64,000 bases of DNA from Petrosia ficiformis. Taxonomy: Eukaryota > Porifera > Demospongiae > Haplosclerida > Petrosiidae. The notes under the pieces were generated by a model. That model made no database searches. It saw only the letters and a list, made by a program, of their open reading frames with translations, and had not been told where the DNA came from. Positions 1 through 12,305 of this stretch are shown here, piece by piece; position 1 is the stretch's first letter, and the number at the start of each line of letters is the position of its first letter. The translations under genes and the position numbers were made by a program. The stretch is taken from NCBI GenBank assembly GCA_947044365.1, contig OX345636.1, positions 1,721,501 through 1,785,500 on the forward strand, in the 5' to 3' direction.

Positions 1-2909
1 AACTATGTAACTACGTACATGTATATCATTATATTCTACCATGAAATGTCCCCAGCAACCACATATAAACCTCTAAGTATATCACTATATTCTAACATGA
101 AATGTCCCTAGCAACCACATTTAAGCCTCTATATAACTCGGTAATTATATCACTATATTCTAACATGAAATGTCCCTAGCAACCACATTTAAGCCTCTAT
201 ATAACTCGGTAATTATATCACTATATTCTAACATAAAATGTCCCTAGCAACCACGTATAAGCCTCTATATAACTATGTAACTACGTACATGTATATCATT
301 ATATTCTACCATGAAATGTCCCTAGCAACCACATATAAGCCCCTAAGTATATCTCTATATTCTAATATGAAATGTCCCTAGCAACCACATATAAGCCTCT
401 ATTTAACCAGGTAATTATATCACTATATTCTAACATGAAATGTCCCTAGCAGCCACATATAAGCCTCTATATATCTTTGTAGTTATATCTTTATATTCTA
501 CAATGAAATGTCCCTAGCAAACTCATATAAGGCTCTATATAACTACGTAATTATATCATTATATTCTACATTGAAATGTCCCTAGCAACCACAGATAAGC
601 CTCTATTCAACTACGTAATTATATCATTATATTCTAGCATGAAATGTCCCTAGCAACCACATACATGTATAAAGCTCTATATAACTACGTAATTATATCA
701 CTATATTCTAACATGAAATGTCCCTAGCAACCACATATAAGCCTTGATATAACTAGATAATTATATCACTATATTCTAACTTGAAATGTCCCTAGCAACC
801 ACATATACATGTTTAAGCCTCTATATAACTACGTAATTATATCATTATATTCTAACATGAAATGTCCCTAGCAACCTCATATAAGCTTCTAAATATATTA
901 GTGTATTCTAACATGAAATGTCCCTAGCAACCACATATAAGCCTCTAAGTATATCTCTATATTCTAACATGAAATGTCCCTAGCAACCGCATATAAGCCT
1001 CTATTTAACTAGGTGATTATATCACCATATATTCTAACATGAAATGTCCCTAGCAACCACATATAAGCCCCTAAGTATATCTCTATATTCTGACATGAAA
1101 TGTCCCTAGCAACCACATATAAGCCTCTATTTAACTACGTACATGTATATCATTATATTCTACCATGAAATGTCCCCAGCAACCACATATAAGCCTCTAA
1201 GTATATCACTATATTCTAACATGAAATGTCCCTAGCAACCGCATATAAGCCTCTATTTAACTAGGTGATTATATCACCATATTCTAACATGAAATGTCCC
1301 TAGCAAGCACATATAAGCCCCTAAGTATATCTCTATATTCTGACATGAAATGTCCCTAGCAACCACATATAAGCCTCTATTTAACTAGGTGATTATATCA
1401 CTATATTCTAACACGAAATGTCCCTAGCAACCGCATATAAGCCTCTATTTAACTAGGTGATTATATCACCATATATTCTAACATGAAATGTCCCTAGCAG
1501 CCACATATAAGCCTCTATATATCTTTGTAGTTATATCTTTATATTCTACAATGAAATGTCCCTAGCAAACTCATATAAGGCTCTATATAACTACGTAATT
1601 ATATCATTATATTCTACATTGAAATGTCCCTAGCAACCACAGATAAGCCTCTATTCAACTACGTAATTATATCATTATATTCTAGCATGAAATGTCCCTA
1701 GCAACCACATACATGTATAAAGCTCTATATAACTACGTAATTATATCACTATATTCTAACATGAAATGTCCCTAGCAACCACATATAAGCCTTGATATAA
1801 CTAGATAATTATATCACTATATTCTAACTTGAAATTTCCCTAGCAACCACATATACATGTTTAAGCCTCTATATAACTACGTAATTATATCACTATATTC
1901 TACCATGAAATGTCCCCAGCAACCACATATAAGCCTCTAAGTATATCACTATATTCTAACATGAAATGTCCCTAGCAACCGCATATAAGCCTCTATTTAA
2001 CTAGGTGATTATATCACCATATTCTAACATGAAATGTCCCTAGCAAGCATATATAAGCCCCTAAGTATATCTCTATATTCTGACATGAAATGTCCCTAGC
2101 AACCACATATAAGCCTCTATTTAACTAGGTGATTATATCACTATATTCTAACGTGAAATGTCCCTAGCAACCACATATAAGCCTCTATTTAACTATGTAA
2201 TTATATCACTATATTCTAACATGAAATGTCCCTAGCAACCACATATAAGCCTTGATATAACTAGATAATTATATCACTATATTCTAACTTGAAATGTACC
2301 TAGCAACCACATATACATGTGTAAGCCTCTATATAACTACGTAATTATATCACTATATTCTAACATGAAATGTCCCTAGCAACCACATATAAGCCTCTGC
2401 ATGACTAGGTAATTATATCACTATATTCTACAATGAAATGTCCCTAGCAACCACATATAAGCCTTTATATAACTATTTAATTATATCACTATATTCTAAC
2501 ATGAAATATCCCTAACAACCGCATATAAGCCTGTATATAACTACATGTAGGTAATTATATCACTACATGTAGGTAATTATATCACTACATGTATATTCTA
2601 TGATAAAGTGTCCCTAGCAACCACATATGAGCCTCTACATGTATATGACTAGGTAATTATAACACTATATTCTAAAACTCTAGTAACCACATATAAGCCT
2701 CTATTCAACTTCGTAATTATATCATTGTATTCTAACATGAAATATCCCTAGCAACCACATATATCCTCTACATGTATATGACTAGGTAATTATATCACTA
2801 TATTCTAAATCTCTAGCTACCACATATAAGCCTCTATTCAACTACTTAATTATATCATTATATTCTAACATGAAATGTCCCTAGCAACCACATATAAGCC
2901 TCTATATAC
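1..2909. repeat. 68-bp satellite array (with 52-bp short variant)
   Basis: Tandem array whose unit contains the conserved core 'gaaatgtccctagcaacc' followed by 'acatataagcctct' and an AT-rich spacer. Full units are about 68 bp; a shorter form of about 52 bp lacks the 'ataactacgtaattat' segment. Both forms are intermixed. A block at about 449-860 recurs nearly unchanged at about 1498-1890, so the array has higher-order structure with a shift near 1,049 bp. No ORF of note. Non-coding satellite DNA. Confidence 0.95.
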
Positions 2910-3579
2910 TATAGTAGATGTCATAAAAAAGTTAACGTTTCGTAATCGTTGTACGATTGTTTTACTGCTCCATTCGTTGCAAATTACAATTGCAATCGTT
3001 TTAAAAAACGAATCTGATCGTTCGCATTAATAATTAACTTGGGCGTTTCTGTTTTTCCTAAAAATATGTGGGGGCGGAGCGTTTAACATCTAATTCGTTT
3101 CATCTCCATAACTCTCGTATTTTATGAGACTGAAGATTCTAACTTTCTTTGCTGGATAGAAGAGTTGTTAACAAAGTCAATGATGTCAAACTTATGCTTC
3201 GTTATCACCAGGAAGAGTCCAAGGCGAGCGCTTGAAAGTATAGTGGTACCACGGGCAACGCCCACCTTGTATATCTTATGCATTTTAAACACCACTGACT
3301 TTTAACTCACATATCTGGACAGAAGACCTTTTAAGAAAGCCACAGATACCAAAGTCATGGTCCGTTAGCTGCAAGAAAGCAGCAAGGCGAGCGTTTGAAA
3401 GTGTAAGTAGTCACCGGCGACGTCCATATTTGGCGTTCATGTGATTTCTTGTTGAAACGCGCATGCGCAAAAATTGCTTTAACGTTTTTAAAAACGATTC
3501 TAATCGTAAAAACAGAACGAATCAGTGAACGATCGTAGAACGATTATGAAACGTTAACTTTTTTATGACCTCTACTGTA
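2910..3579. mobile_element. 670-bp non-autonomous TIR element inside the satellite
   Basis: Both ends carry an inverted repeat of about 45 bp: 'tagtagatgtcataaaaaag' at the left, with its near-perfect reverse complement ending at 3579, continuing inward through 'gttaacgtttc' on both sides. The surrounding satellite resumes immediately after it. The interior has no ORF but contains two related modules (around 3200-3262 and 3360-3430) with 'gggcaacgcccacc'-type sequence. A relative sits at 62439-63115 and an internal relic at about 36030-36420. Flanks suggest insertion at TA. Superfamily not identified. Confidence 0.85.
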
Positions 3580-4255
3580 CGTAATTATATCATTATATTC
3601 TACCATGAACTGTCCCTAGCAATCACATATAAGCCTCTAAGTATATCACTATATTCTAACATGAAGTGTCCCTAGCAACCACATATAAGCCTCTATATAA
3701 CTACTTAATTATATCATTATATTCTAACATGAAATGTCCCTAGCAACCACATATAAGCCTCTATATAACTACGTAATTATATCATTATATTCTAACATGA
3801 AATGTCCCTAGCAACTACATTTAAGCCTCTGTATAACTCGGTAATTATATCATTATATTCTAACATGAAATGTCCCTAGCAACCACATATAAGCCTCTAT
3901 ATAACTACGTAATTATATCATTATATTCTAACATGAAATGTCCCTAGCAACTACATTTAAGCCTCTGTATAACTCGGTAATTATATCACTATATTCTAAC
4001 ATAAAATGTCCCTAGCAACTACGTATAAGCCTCTATATAACTACCTAATTATATCATTATATTCTAACATGAAATGTCCCTAGCAACCACATATAAGCCT
4101 CTATATAACTAGGCAATTATATCACTATATTCTAACATGAAATGTCCTTAGCAACCACATATAAGCCTTGATATAACTAGGTAATTACTAATTATACCAG
4201 TATATTGCATCATGTAATGTCCCTAGCAACCACATATAAGCTTTTATATAACTAA
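3580..4255. repeat. 68-bp satellite array, continuation
   Basis: Same unit as the array at 1-2909, about ten copies, resuming directly after the 670-bp TIR element. Copies decay towards the right edge near 4255. Confidence 0.93.
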
Positions 4256-4938
4256 GTATGTAACTGCTTTCATAATGTCCTGTTGTGAATTAAATATAGT
4301 CTGAAATCATTTAAATAATTTGCTAATTTATTGGTTTATTTGGTTAGATTTTCTGTACTAGATACACTTCTGTCAAAGAAATATTTTCTAATGTTAGCTT
4401 TATAAGACTTGAAGATGGAGTGTGTGGTATGACAGGAAAAAGTGTTTGTGGAACATTCCCACAACACTCCTTTTGCATGTATATTATAAGACTACTGTGT
4501 GAGATCTCTTCTTGCTCTGTTAAGGACGGACAAAACTAGCTCCACAATATTATTCTACTTATAAGAATGTAGTGAAAATCTAGAACAAGTATTGTCTTCT
4601 GATGAGTGTTTATATGATGTGATGAGGATAAACAAAGACTCAATAGAGTCCATCCTTGTCATGTTGTATATACTTACTCAACACCTCATATACATGTGTA
4701 TCAATGGGCAATGTGTGAATGTGATGTTCACTGACTTGTAAGTAGTATGTAGTACCTGTGCAAATTGGAATAAAATACAATAAATGCTTTATATTTTGTA
4801 AAATGTAGCTTATATATGAATGCAATATAGTTCATGTAGATGTATTATATAATTAGTGTCATTGTATTGGTTACAATCTGCCATTTATTGTCAGTTATCT
4901 ACAATTTATTTGGTTTATAATTATGACAATATAAAATG
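4256..4938. other. gene-free AT-rich stretch
   Basis: No ORF with a recognisable domain, no splice-consistent exon chain and no tandem repeat were seen here. The minus ORF at 4640-4825 has no family signature and looks fortuitous. Confidence 0.5.
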
Positions 4939-5322
4939 GTCAAAACATGTACATACACATACACTCAATAAACATGTCTAGAATATTAATCTTAGTGTAT
5001 AGCTATCGCCCAATTTTGATGAAGATCCTTAACACGAATAAATTAAAAACCATAAACCATGTTAGTTGCTGCATTTGTGTACTTTTAGGTGTTCAATTTC
5101 ACATGTTTTCACCAATCTCATAGTTAATTCATCATTGTACACCAACTAACACATTCATATGATTTGTGGTTTTCATTTTCATCTTTTTGAATTTACATGA
5201 AACAAATCACCTTTCAGAGTAATTGTTTTCACTCATCTCGTAGTTAGTGAAATGAGAATGCAGCGATACACTAAATATTACATGTAGACATGTTTATTGA
5301 GTGTATGTGTACATATTTTGAC
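4939..5322. mobile_element. MITE-like large inverted repeat
   Basis: The sequence 4956-4981 is repeated as its exact reverse complement at 5285-5310 (26 bp perfect). Similarity extends outward by about 15 bp with a 2-bp gap, and more loosely inward. The roughly 380-bp unit has no ORF. Structure is that of a foldback or MITE element. Confidence 0.65.
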
Positions 5323-5904
5323 TATGTTTAAGTTATTATATCAAGCAAATAATCATTATGCTCCTAAAGGTCAATTGGACCAAAACAAAGAATTTATTCT
5401 AACTACAAAATGGCCTCTCGTAATTGAAAAATTCCTAAATGTTTTAAAACTCAGAAAAACACTATTACAGTATTTTATTTAAATTTTAACACAATTCCAG
5501 CACCCCTTGCTGTCTTTATGCATTTCAAGAAGAGTACCACATGGCTTTCTTGTGTCTTTTATCCAACAAAGTAATAAGTGTAATTTAAATTCCTTAGATA
5601 CTGTATTCTTGGTTTCCACGTGCAATAGAGCTACCTTAAAAACATTAATTAAGGCCACACACATAACTTGTTACTGCCATTGTGTTTATATAGTGAATAT
5701 CATTGCTTTTAATTGTGCCACCAATCAATAATTAATGTGTGTGTGGTGTACTAACTAACTATACCTAATACACAGTAGCACACATGATTGAATGGATCAT
5801 GAGGAGACAGTGAAGATGTGGAATTAAATGATAAATACAATTTGTGTTGTTATAAAACAATCAAAATTATAATTAATTAATATGAATGTATACACATTAT
5901 ACAT
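5323..5904. other. gene-free stretch
   Basis: Only short ORFs without recognisable motifs. I see no repeat or RNA gene. Confidence 0.45.
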
Positions 5905-6062
5905 ATTATATAGTATAGGATATAGCCTGTTTGGAGGCAGTTATGCCTGTGAAGCCATAGTACTATACTAATTATAAAAACTGTGAAAAACAAATTAGTG
6001 AGTATTTCCCTGTAGGCAGAATATATCACCTTCAAAGGTTACCATGGTGACACCCACACACA
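5905..6062 (+). repeat. dispersed repeat family A, partial copy
   Basis: Shares 'ggaggcagttatg', 'aactgtgaaaa' and 'aaaggttaccatggtgac' in the same order with copies at 13672-13965, 45895-46222 and, inverted, 59372-59650. This is the shortest and most deleted of the four. Non-coding. Confidence 0.7.
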
Positions 6063-6642
6063 TAACTTGTTTCTGCCATTGTGTTTATATTTCAGATTGT
6101 GAATATCACTGCTTTTCCTCAATCTTTAGTGTCAACATCATTAGTTTTTATCTAATTACATAGCTGTATCAATGACACAGCTCCACATGATAGTGAACCA
6201 ACATTTACTGTTTCACAGAATAAAGAGGACATCAGCATTTGCCCTACAATTTCTGCAGGATAGTCAGTTTCTAGCTGCACCTACATCATTTCATGATTGT
6301 AATTCAAGCCATAATATATTTGCTATATGTCAAGGTATCTACTTCTTCATTTAGTGCACTTGAATGCACAGCTGACAAATAAGAATATTATTATAATGTT
6401 GTCTACAACTTATTTCTATCAATGGTGATTGTTGGGAATGCACATATTCCAGTCATGACCACATGTGTATCCATTGAATTTGTTATTACTCAAACACTTC
6501 AATTACTATGTGATTCAATGACATGTTGTGTGATGTGGACATCAGTATCTCTAGATATATGTTCACTATCATGTGGAGCTGTGTCATTGATACTGCTTGT
6601 TATAAAAATCAATGGAGATTCAAATCACAAATGTTTCAACTA
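6063..6642. other. gene-free stretch
   Basis: Two plus-strand ORFs (6172-6354, 6422-6703) lack any recognisable domain. The second runs into the inverted repeat that starts at 6643. Not supported as genes. Confidence 0.4.
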
Positions 6643-7074
6643 TATATGTGACCGAATTTGCGAAAATCAGGCTTATGGGATAATTATTAATTTTGAGATA
6701 TGAGTGAAAATAGACAGTTATGGCTTACTTTGGTGATCACTGTTTTACTGCATAAAAAGCTTCATTAACACCTTACCTATTCACTCATACCCTCAGAGAA
6801 GTTTGGGGACATCCCTGTGCTTTGCTAGCCACTCATAAAAAAGTTTATATTCATTATGTTTAATGATTAATAATTGATTTAATTGCGTTTTTCTCAAAAT
6901 GAAGGATTTGTGACTACAACGGTTTAATCTCTCACTGTAGCTTTGTCTTTTGCATGATTGGGATGTATCATATACCATTCTGGAGCTAATTGAATACTGT
7001 ATTCAGGTATTACAAAAAATCTAATTTGAAATTTTATCCCATAAGCCTGATTTTCGCAAATTCGGTCACATATA
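6643..7074. mobile_element. MITE-like element with perfect 38-bp inverted repeats
   Basis: Positions 6643-6680 (containing 'gaccgaatttgcgaaaatca') are matched as an exact reverse complement by 7037-7074. They enclose about 356 bp without a convincing gene. The two ORFs sharing a short peptide here simply read the two arms. Length and structure fit a non-autonomous DNA transposon; the flanks are too AT-rich for me to define a target duplication. Confidence 0.75.
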
Positions 7075-7525
7075 TACACACATAACAAGATATATTTTAT
7101 GATAAACACACCCTGTGAAGTATAGTCTTCTTCACATGATAGCATGTACTGCTGTCGTACTTGTTCAGTAATATGTAAATCTAATCTAGATCTATCTGCA
7201 TACCACAGTTTAGTGTGCACACTCACTTGTGTTAAGAGATTCTGTAATACATCTGTATCAAATATATAGTTTATATAATTAATGAAGTCAATCACAGTGC
7301 AGAACCCTTGCCACAAGTGTGATTAGAAAATAAAAATGACTACTAACAAGAAAATAATTGCAGACTATAAATAATAATTATAATGATTATTATATACTGA
7401 GATTATAATTATTATACTTATATATATGTGTGTGTGTGTGTTACAACTTACACTCCAGTCCTAGCAAGAGTACATAATTTCTATTATAAGAAGCACAGCA
7501 GTTAGAATCCTTTATTTGTAGCTTT
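7075..7525. other. gene-free AT-rich stretch
   Basis: Simple AT and GT tracts (for example around 7425-7440). No gene recognised. Confidence 0.45.
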
Positions 7526-7576
7526 AATCACATGCATGAAATGGATAGGGGAGCTATCCATTTCATGCATGTGATT
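7526..7576. repeat. perfect 23-bp hairpin with 5-nt loop
   Basis: Arm 7526-7548 is the exact reverse complement of 7554-7576, separated by the loop 'gggag'. Symmetry ends abruptly at both edges. Could be a cruciform-forming palindrome, a tiny foldback element, or a short-hairpin RNA source; nothing in the sequence decides. Confidence 0.9.
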
Positions 7577-8009
7577 GACTGTCATTGCAGAAACCTTACA
7601 GCCTGCTCGATGTTGTAGCAGCCACTACTTCTATTGCACTTGATTTCAATCTGTGATTCGACAGTGATAGCCTCGAAACAAGATTAATTATGTTTCCTTG
7701 TACGTAGAAAAGGGCTGTCTTTTATTTTGATTCTTGTATAATTTATCGTATTTGAGTAGTTTGATTGAAGTCAAAATGTGATTAGTTCTCCACAACATTT
7801 GTTCATACACAGACAAGCAGACAGACGAAACATCACACTACAGTAACACTCTGCTCCACCTATATGGGTGAGGGTTACTAATGATGGAAATTATATAATG
7901 TTCAGTGGAGTATATATCAAAGGAAACACCAGTGCTACAAATCAGATAAAGCATCGTTGTTGTTATATCCCTGTGGTTTCTTAAAGCAAATCAATATTAA
8001 TTTTAAGCA
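7577..8009. other. gene-free stretch
   Basis: No ORF, repeat or structural signal that I can name. Confidence 0.4.
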
Positions 8010-8585
8010 ACTAATATCCCAGGACATTGAACTTCTTCATCTTTGAACAAATAGATACAAGTCCAAATATCAAAGTATATCCCAACATATATGAGGACAT
8101 GAGAGTACTTGGATTTAGGACACACAGATACATGTCCAGGTATCACAATTATTCTATGACATGAACTACTTGGATTTAGGACACATATACAATTCAATTA
8201 TATCCCAACATATCCAAAGACATAGGGCTACTTTAACTTAGGACACATAGATACAAGTCAAAGAAACTAAAGATATCCCAACATATACTAGGACATGGGA
8301 ATGCCTACAATTATGACAAATAGATTCAAGTCCAAGTTACAAAGGATATCACGACATATCATAGGACATGAGACTACTTGGACTAAGGACACGTACATGT
8401 AGATACATTTCCAAGTATCAAAGGATATCTCTATGTATCACAGGACATGGGACTGCTTAGACTTAGAACACATTGATACAAGTCCAAACATGAAAGGATA
8501 TCCTAACATATCCTAGGATATGGGACTATACTCTAACTGAGGACGCATAGATACAAGTCCAAGTATCAAAGGATATCCAGAGTAC
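8010..8585. repeat. 73-bp satellite, locus 1
   Basis: About eight degenerate tandem copies of a 73-bp unit containing 'tatcccaacatatcctagga', 'gactacttggacttaggaca' and 'atacaagtccaagtatcaaa'. The same unit forms a second array at 53340-53800. The ORF at 8003-8197 is a by-product of the repeat. Confidence 0.9.
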
Positions 8586-9094
8586 TTGGACAAATTATTA
8601 ACCTAAGAATATTAATCTTTGTTTATGTGTGGGTGTTAATCCAATATTGTAGTATATAAACATTATCAAATCAGCGATTACCACTATACATCTTTGTAAA
8701 TCTTATGGCATGCACAAATCAAGCTCATTATGTTTGTCTCAATATAATATTTTGTTTTATTTCTCTTTATATACATAAATTACTTACATAGATTTCATTT
8801 CTTATCTGTAATAAATTATGTAATTTTGATCATATAATCATAATGATTTATTATAATGAAATGTTTCAATACATAAATATTATGATTCTTTAATTGCATG
8901 AAACATTACATGCAGAGGTAAAAATAATCATAGTTCTTTTATTCCATCAATTTCCATGTCACCAGAGATGTTGTGAAGATCATTACATTGGGGTTTCACT
9001 ACAAAGTGGTGAATTGGATTGGTAGTGTATGTCACTTCAGAGGTAGTGACCTTCACCACATCGTTTTACAGTATTATTATCTATATTATTTTAG
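8586..9094. other. AT-rich region upstream of the CACTA-like element
   Basis: No firm gene. The ORF that starts near 8973 merges into the first recognisable transposase exon at about 9097 and may include upstream non-coding sequence. I did not find element termini here. Confidence 0.4.
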
Positions 9095-12000
9095 TGCATA
9101 TCCTGGTATTAGTAAAGAGGCTTTTGGTCGTCTACTGTATATTTTACATAACTTCATTCTACCAGCTTCCAACAACCTTCCATCAACTTATGCAACTGCT
9201 CATCATTTAGTCAAACCATTCCTTTTACAGCCACAAGAATATCATTGCTGTTCCAATGACTATTTCGTAATGAGTATCAAGATCTGACACAATGCCCACA
9301 CTGTGACAATGACCGATATTACAATGGAACGAGTCAACCAGTTAAAAAGTTTAAGTACCTCCCAATCCTCCCTTGTATTAGAAGAATGTTTTCCATTCCC
9401 AAGCTGTCTAAACTTATTCAACAACATATGTCTGCTACCTCTGAACAATCAATCATTGATGATATCCATCTCTCGAATGCATGGAAGACACTGTGTTCAG
9501 AAAATGGTGCATTTCATGGTGATGCCAGGTCTTTAGCATTTGCTTTGTGCACTGATGGAATGAATCCATTTTCTAAAGAGAAAACATCATATAGCATGTG
9601 GCCTGTAACACTTAGTCTCCTGAACCTTCCAAGTGACATTCGAACTAAATCTACCTCATTATTTCTAGTTGGAATTATTCCCGGACCAAAAGAGCCCAAA
9701 AATATGAACCCATACCTGGAAGTACTGATTGATGAATTACTAGATCTTCCCAACCACACGATATATGATTCACATAGAAAAGAAACCTTTGCTCCACATG
9801 CTAATATTGTCCTGCACATACTGGATTATCCTGGCCAAAACAAATGCACTGGTGAGCCTTAAAATTAATTAATAAGTTGTCTGGTGTACTACCGCAAGAA
9901 TCAATCTCTGTACTTCACGATCCAGAGATTCATTCTGAAGCTGAAACAGATAAAATCAACATCACCTCAAATACCACACAACTCAGTGACCATGACATGG
10001 TAAAACTCCAGAAATACTATGAAGAGAGCATCCCAGAGTACTTTGATTTGTCTCAGAGATATAAGGAAGAACAAAAGAAGGCTAAAAACAGACACGAGCT
10101 GAGAAAATTCCCATCAATAGACAAGTGGACACCTTCTGGATGGATGCTGACGCCAACAGAAAAATTAATGTGTTTAGGTCCCGAAAACAGTGTAAAAATT
10201 ACCAAACGTTTTGTGCATAAAAATTACAGCCATAGGTCAATCACGATTTCATCAGAGCAGAGTTTGAAGTCTAACTGTCTTTCGTCATCTGTTTCTGTTC
10301 GTTCTTCTTCATCAGAAATACTCTTACTATATCTTCATATTTTGTCTGAGTTTCTTTATCTTTCTTCGTTACTTCTGTTTGTGTTCCTGTGTTTACTGTT
10401 TACTGTTCGTTCTTCTTCATCAGAAATACTCTTACTATATCTTCATATTTTGTCTGAGTTTCTTTATCTTTCTTCGTTACTTCTGTTTGTGTTCCTGTGT
10501 TTACTGTTTACTGGTGAGCCTTAAAATTAATTAATAAGTTGATATCTCACATAATTACTTAGTAGTAGTACATTGATGTTGATTAAATGTTAATCTGATT
10601 ATATAGGTGCAGGTGCATACTCTGGATGTGCATATTGCAAGTTGAAAGGGGAATATTCTAAAAACCTTAACAAGATGGTATACCTTCAACATAGGAGCTT
10701 TCTGCCACTCAGCGATCCATTACACAATGACAAACAAAACTTTCCACACAAGAGAGATCCACGTAAACAACCTGGTAAAAAGACAATGGCGTACATTAAT
10801 GCTGCTAATAGAAAATATGCTGCTGCAAGTACTAAAAAGGAAAAATGTAAACAAATTAAGAGAAATGGTTGTAAAGGTACTTGTGTGTTGCAAAAGTTAC
10901 CCTATCATGATAGATTCTTGGACACTCCTGTCCAACCTATGCATTTAATAAAAGATATATCAGAACACATTGTCAGATTGCTGGCTGGTGCGGAGGACTC
11001 GATAAAAGTGTGACGTGAAGAACAATCAAGAAGACGTTTATCTTCATCATGGCCCACAGATTCTACCAGAAATCTGCTTCCTGCGGCACCATTTACTTTC
11101 AGTAGGGAAGAGCTCAAAACTGCAAATAATAGATCTAATTGTGTTCGTGTTCCATGTATGTTTGACTGGCGACCACGAGATTTGTTCTCCAGTCGTGGCA
11201 TGAAGTCACATGAATGGAAAGAGGTCATGTGCAATGGCATAATAAAGTTTTGTATTCGTGGCCTCTTAGGCACCAAGCAGCGATCCACACTTTTCAAGTT
11301 TTGTGACGTCATGTCTCGTCTTTGTTGTCAACAGATTACTGAAAACATTGATGATCTGGAATTGGAAACACATCAAGTATACTGGATGTATCCATTTGAA
11401 CGTTTTAATTCCTGGATAAGCAGAAGGGTATTGAATTGACGTTTCCCTGAATCAACAGTTTTGGAAACATATCATTCGTACGATTGGGCTGGCTTTCTCC
11501 AAATGTCTGGTGTACTACCGCAAGAATCAATCTCTGTACTTCACGATCCAGAGATTCATTCTGAAGCTGAAACAGATAAAATCAACATCACCTCAAATAC
11601 CACACAACTCAGTGACCATGACATGGTAAAACTCCAGAAATACTATGAAGAGAGCATCCCAGAGTACTTTGATTTGTCTCAGAGATATAAGGAAGAACAA
11701 AAGAAGGCTAAAAACAGACACGAGCTGAGAAAATTCCCATCAATAGACAAGTGGACACCTTCTGGATGGATGCTGACGCCAACAGAAAAATTAATGTGTT
11801 TAGGTCCCGAAAACAGTGTAAAAATTACCAAACGTTTTGTGCATAAAAATTACAGCCATAGGTCAATCACGATTTCATCAGAGCAGAGTTTGAAGTCTAA
11901 CTGTCTTTCGTCATCTGTTTCTGTTCGTTCTTCTTCATCAGAAATACTCTTTGGATCTGTTAAATATTTTTTTGGTCATACTTTCTTAGGCAGCTATAAT

Positions 12001-12201
12001 TCATTGGCCTATATTCACTGGTATGACAATTGTCAACTCGATCCCGAATCCGGTCTCTTATTTGTAATCAATAATACTACTCCAACTGCAGGTGATCGCA
12101 ATCCAATTATTCAAGTATCACAGATTATGAAAAATTTAGTAATTGCAGAAGATGAAAGCGAACCAAATAAAATTTACATTTTAAATCATGAACAGTGCTA
12201 G
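9095..12201 (+). pseudogene. En/Spm (CACTA)-like transposase, Tnp2 + DUF4218, decayed
   Basis: Read in order on plus: a Cys-rich N-terminal segment with the knuckle 'LTQCPHCDNDRYYNG' (about 9290-9340); the Tnp2 core 'LAFALCTDGMNPF' and 'SYSMWPVTLSLLNLP' and 'IIPGPKEPKN' (9530-9700); intron 1 from the GTGAGC donor at 9850 to an acceptor before 10607; 'GCAYCKLKGEYSK' and 'PVQPMHLIKDISEHIV' (10615-10980); and a DUF4218 block 'VYWMYPFERFNSWISRR' with 'ETYHSYDWAGF' (11370-11500), then a C-terminal tail to 12201. These are hallmarks of CACTA transposases. Lesions: a frameshift near 9262, in-frame TGA at 11011-11013 and at 11437-11439, and a 0.67-kb patchwork insertion inside intron 1. Probably inactive. 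A short convergent accessory gene follows. Confidence 0.85.
9875..10540 (+). other. patchwork duplication inserted in the transposase intron
   Basis: This block is a copy of 11504-11950 fused to a copy of about 12509-12587, and the final 108 bp (end of first source plus second source) is present twice in tandem. A 30-bp segment starting 'actggtgagccttaaaatta' stands on both sides (about 9848-9878 and 10511-10541). The first-source copy keeps an open reading frame, so it looks like a gene, but it lies within an intron. No poly(A) tail and no splice signals at the internal fusion, so it resembles templated template-switch repair rather than retrocopying. An assembly artefact is possible. Confidence 0.8.
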
Positions 12202-12305
12202 TCAAATTAATATATACTTGACATCAATTATATAAATACAAAGTTTAACTCTGATGTACTGTATATGCATAATTACAATAAACCCAAAATTAAAACGTCA
12301 TCAAT

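Noticed and set aside
1..4255. CRISPR-like regular repeats
   Set aside because: Spacers are not unique, unit length varies between 52 and 68 bp, there are no cas genes and the context is eukaryotic.
6924..7316. 130-codon minus ORF
   Set aside because: Passes through one arm of the inverted repeat, no recognised domain and no splice support.
9877..10524. 215-codon ORF that looks like a separate gene
   Set aside because: It is the inserted copy of 11504-11950 plus 12509-12587 within an intron; the genuine copy lies downstream.
9095..12201. UGA recoding (selenocysteine or readthrough) as explanation of in-frame TGA
   Set aside because: The same gene also has a frameshift and a disrupting insertion, so decay is simpler.
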